The position numbers and the translations under genes are program-made. 64,000 nt of DNA from Solobacterium sp. UBA3691 (GTDB taxonomy: Bacteria > Bacillota_I > Bacilli_A > Erysipelotrichales > Erysipelotrichaceae), in NCBI GenBank assembly GCA_002372175.1, contig DFIS01000021.1, positions 5,699 to 69,698 of the forward strand, in the 5' to 3' direction. Within the stretch, counting starts at the first letter, position 1; each line of letters starts with the position of its first letter. Below the pieces are notes generated by a model. That model was not told where the DNA came from. It searched no databases and worked only from the letters and a program-made list of their open reading frames with translations. Positions 63,089-64,000 of the stretch are shown here, piece after piece.

Positions 63089-63154
63089 ACGACTCCCTCT
63101 CTTTTTACAAAAGATAATAAAGTGATGCCTGGCCCATAAGGACTATACACACTT

Positions 63155-63160
63155 ATTATA
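63155..63160 (-). promoter_or_regulatory. -10 box of giant surface protein 3
   Basis: TATAAT on the minus strand, with GTTACA 17 bases upstream as a weak -35. The leader would be about 60 bases, as for giant gene 1. Confidence 0.5.
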
Positions 63161-63208
63161 ATCATATCGTCCGAAAATGTAACTTCTGTTAAATAATATG
63201 CAGGGTAT

Positions 63209-63393
63209 AGCAGCGGATAAAGGATACTCCGTGAACATGCCTGGGGTGCTCCACCGGCACTTTTCTGATCCTGCGGCAGGAAGGCACAGATCTGAATCTG
63301 GATGCTTTAAAACATACATATAAGTTACAGATCAGCCGGATAAACAGGAAGGCATACTCCGGTGAGATGTGATTGCAGAACAAACGGCAGAAG
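63209..63393 (-). pseudogene. Decayed partial copy of the 3' end of the GT2-like gene
   Basis: This stretch matches the end of the gene at 63594-63815 closely (for example GCATACTCCGGTGAGATGTG against the same text with one change). It is cut at its 5' side, lacks about 41 bases within, has a six-base insertion, and has lost the stop codon (GGC-TGA became CGC-TGC). It encodes only a broken SPEYAFLFIRLICNLYVC-type membrane end, so it is a relic. Confidence 0.85.
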
Positions 63394-63401
63394 TACATTT
63401 A

Positions 63402-63436
63402 AAGAGACCCGCCGGTCATCCCGGAAGGGTCTCTTC
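63402..63436 (-). terminator. Terminator left over from a fourth giant gene
   Basis: AGAGACCC...GGGTCTCT with an altered inner stem (GCCGG-TCATC-CCGGA). It has the same position relative to a stop codon as the hairpins behind giant genes 1 and 3. Confidence 0.75.
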
Positions 63437-63468
63437 TTTCATTGCCTGTCTGCTTATTTCGCAGATCT

Positions 63469-63495
63469 TTACTTCAGGGTCACCTTGACATTGAA
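63469..63495 (-). pseudogene. Last eight codons of a fourth giant surface protein gene
   Basis: The sequence encodes FNVKVTLK and a stop, the exact C-terminus of the three intact giant genes, and the adjoining 3' flank (to about 63440) also matches them. Upstream of the Phe codon the match stops abruptly. No start or other coding sequence remains, so this is the scar of a deletion or of a partial duplication. Confidence 0.88.
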
Positions 63496-63540
63496 AACAG
63501 TATTATTACAGAAGATAAAAACATATACACCAACATTATA

Positions 63541-63578
63541 AACGGTTCTTCCCGGATTTTTATATAGAAGAACCGTTG
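63541..63578 (-). terminator. Terminator of the GT2-like gene
   Basis: AACGGTTCTTC (63541-63551) pairs perfectly with GAAGAACCGTT (63567-63577). The minus-strand tail is TTTATAATG. It lies 16 bases past the stop codon. Confidence 0.75.
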
Positions 63579-63593
63579 AATCGTCAGACTGTC

Positions 63594-64000
63594 TCAGCCG
63601 ATAAACGAGCCGCCGAGAATATGCTTGAGGTGCTCCACCGGTATCTTTCTGACCTTACGGCAGGAAAGCACAAATCTGAATGCTTTGAGACATACATATA
63701 AGTTATAGATCAGCCAGATAAACAGGAAGGCATACTCCGGTGAGAGGTGATTCATCACACACATGGCAATACTCCATACATGGACCAGAATCAGCAGAAC
63801 AAACGGCAGAAGATACACAGAACGCCATTTCTTTCCGCCTGCTCTCCCTGTGACTTCAAATACTTTGTGACGCAGTCCGATACTCTCGCCCAGTACAGGC
63901 AGAAACAGGAACGGTGTCAGACACATTTCGTAGACAGCACTGAGATGCGCAGTTCTGGTATTGCCGGAGAAATACCTGATCTCATGACAGGAAAGCAGGT
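63594..64000 (-). CDS. C-terminal part of a membrane-bound GT2-like glycosyltransferase (cut by window edge)
   Basis: The frame is open to the window edge and holds about 134 residues. The pattern SAVYEMCLTPFLFLPVLG followed by KVFEVTGRAGGKKWRS and three membrane helices resembles the C-terminal membrane part of cellulose-synthase-like / poly-N-acetylglucosamine synthase-like family 2 glycosyltransferases, where a YE-x-x-x-AP helix and a K-F-x-VT-x-KG turn recur. The catalytic domain would be outside the window, so the call is tentative. A decayed second copy of its 3' end lies just downstream. Confidence 0.6.
   Translation of the reverse strand, partial: LLSCHEIRYFSGNTRTAHLSAVYEMCLTPFLFLPVLGESIGLRHKVFEVTGRAGGKKWRSVYLLPFVLLILVHVWSIAMCVMNHLSPEYAFLFIWLIYNLYVCLKAFRFVLSCRKVRKIPVEHLKHILGGSFIG

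Noticed and set aside
1..64000. CRISPR arrays, tRNA or rRNA genes, prophage or transposase genes
   Set aside because: I looked for short regular repeats with spacers, tRNA-like cloverleafs and familiar transposase or phage motifs and saw none that I could support.

Overview
The window looks like the chromosome of an anaerobic Firmicute (Bacillota). Erysipelotrichia or a related Clostridia-like lineage is my best guess. The grounds are an oxygen-sensitive class III ribonucleotide reductase, an anaerobic sulfatase-maturase-type radical SAM enzyme, the Clostridia-style purine pathway in which PurH is replaced by separate IMP cyclohydrolase and AICAR formyltransferase genes, and large secreted BspA-like leucine-rich-repeat proteins. 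No rRNA or tRNA gene, CRISPR array, insertion sequence or phage gene was recognised.

Region 1 (1-2811, minus strand): the start of nrdD (cut by the window edge), preceded by an unusual MarR-NrdG fusion gene that has its own promoter and operator-like palindromes. Upstream of these is a membrane-anchored glycerophosphodiester phosphodiesterase.

Region 2 (2939-17325, plus strand): a complete, tightly packed purine operon, purE-C-F-M-N, IMP cyclohydrolase, AICAR formyltransferase, purD-L, then fhs and a GH1 6-phospho-beta-glucosidase. It is led by a clear promoter and a ZTP (pfl) riboswitch and closed by a terminator. The riboswitch senses the intermediate that builds up when 10-formyl-THF is short, and fhs makes 10-formyl-THF, so the operon contains its own one-carbon remedy. 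The PurF protein lacks its glutaminase nucleophile and several glutamine-site residues but keeps the PRPP site and all four iron-sulfur cysteines.

Region 3 (17365-20386, plus strand): an unknown membrane-anchored protein, an MBL-fold hydrolase and an AEC-family transporter, each followed by a terminator.

Region 4 (20385-34962, mostly dense minus-strand runs): a CDF metal transporter, a LOG-family hydrolase, YaaA, two uncharacterised proteins, DusB, Hsp33, a GH2 glycosidase, a small membrane protein, an internally deleted MATE relic, FtsH, Hpt, TilS, a PemK/MazF-domain protein, a TagO/WecA-type transferase, a DUF1146 protein and Upp.

Region 5 (35049-44903): a GT-B-like glycosyltransferase, an SGNH hydrolase with an ABC exporter, an anSME-PepF-membrane protein operon, a dienelactone-hydrolase-type protein and a GNAT acetyltransferase.

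Region 6 (44935-64000, minus strand): three tandem giant secreted proteins (1891, 1808 and 2124 aa). They share a signal peptide type, an acidic linker and a tail of about 745 residues, but their leucine-rich heads differ. The tails carry a mosaic pattern that looks like gene conversion. The third has a higher-order LRR super-repeat and an inserted PA domain. Upstream lie the scar of a fourth copy (its last eight codons plus terminator), a decayed copy of the 3' end of a glycosyltransferase gene, and the intact 3' end of that gene running off the window. No sortase motif or known wall-binding domain was seen, so how these proteins are displayed is open. This locus is the best candidate in the window for an undescribed system.
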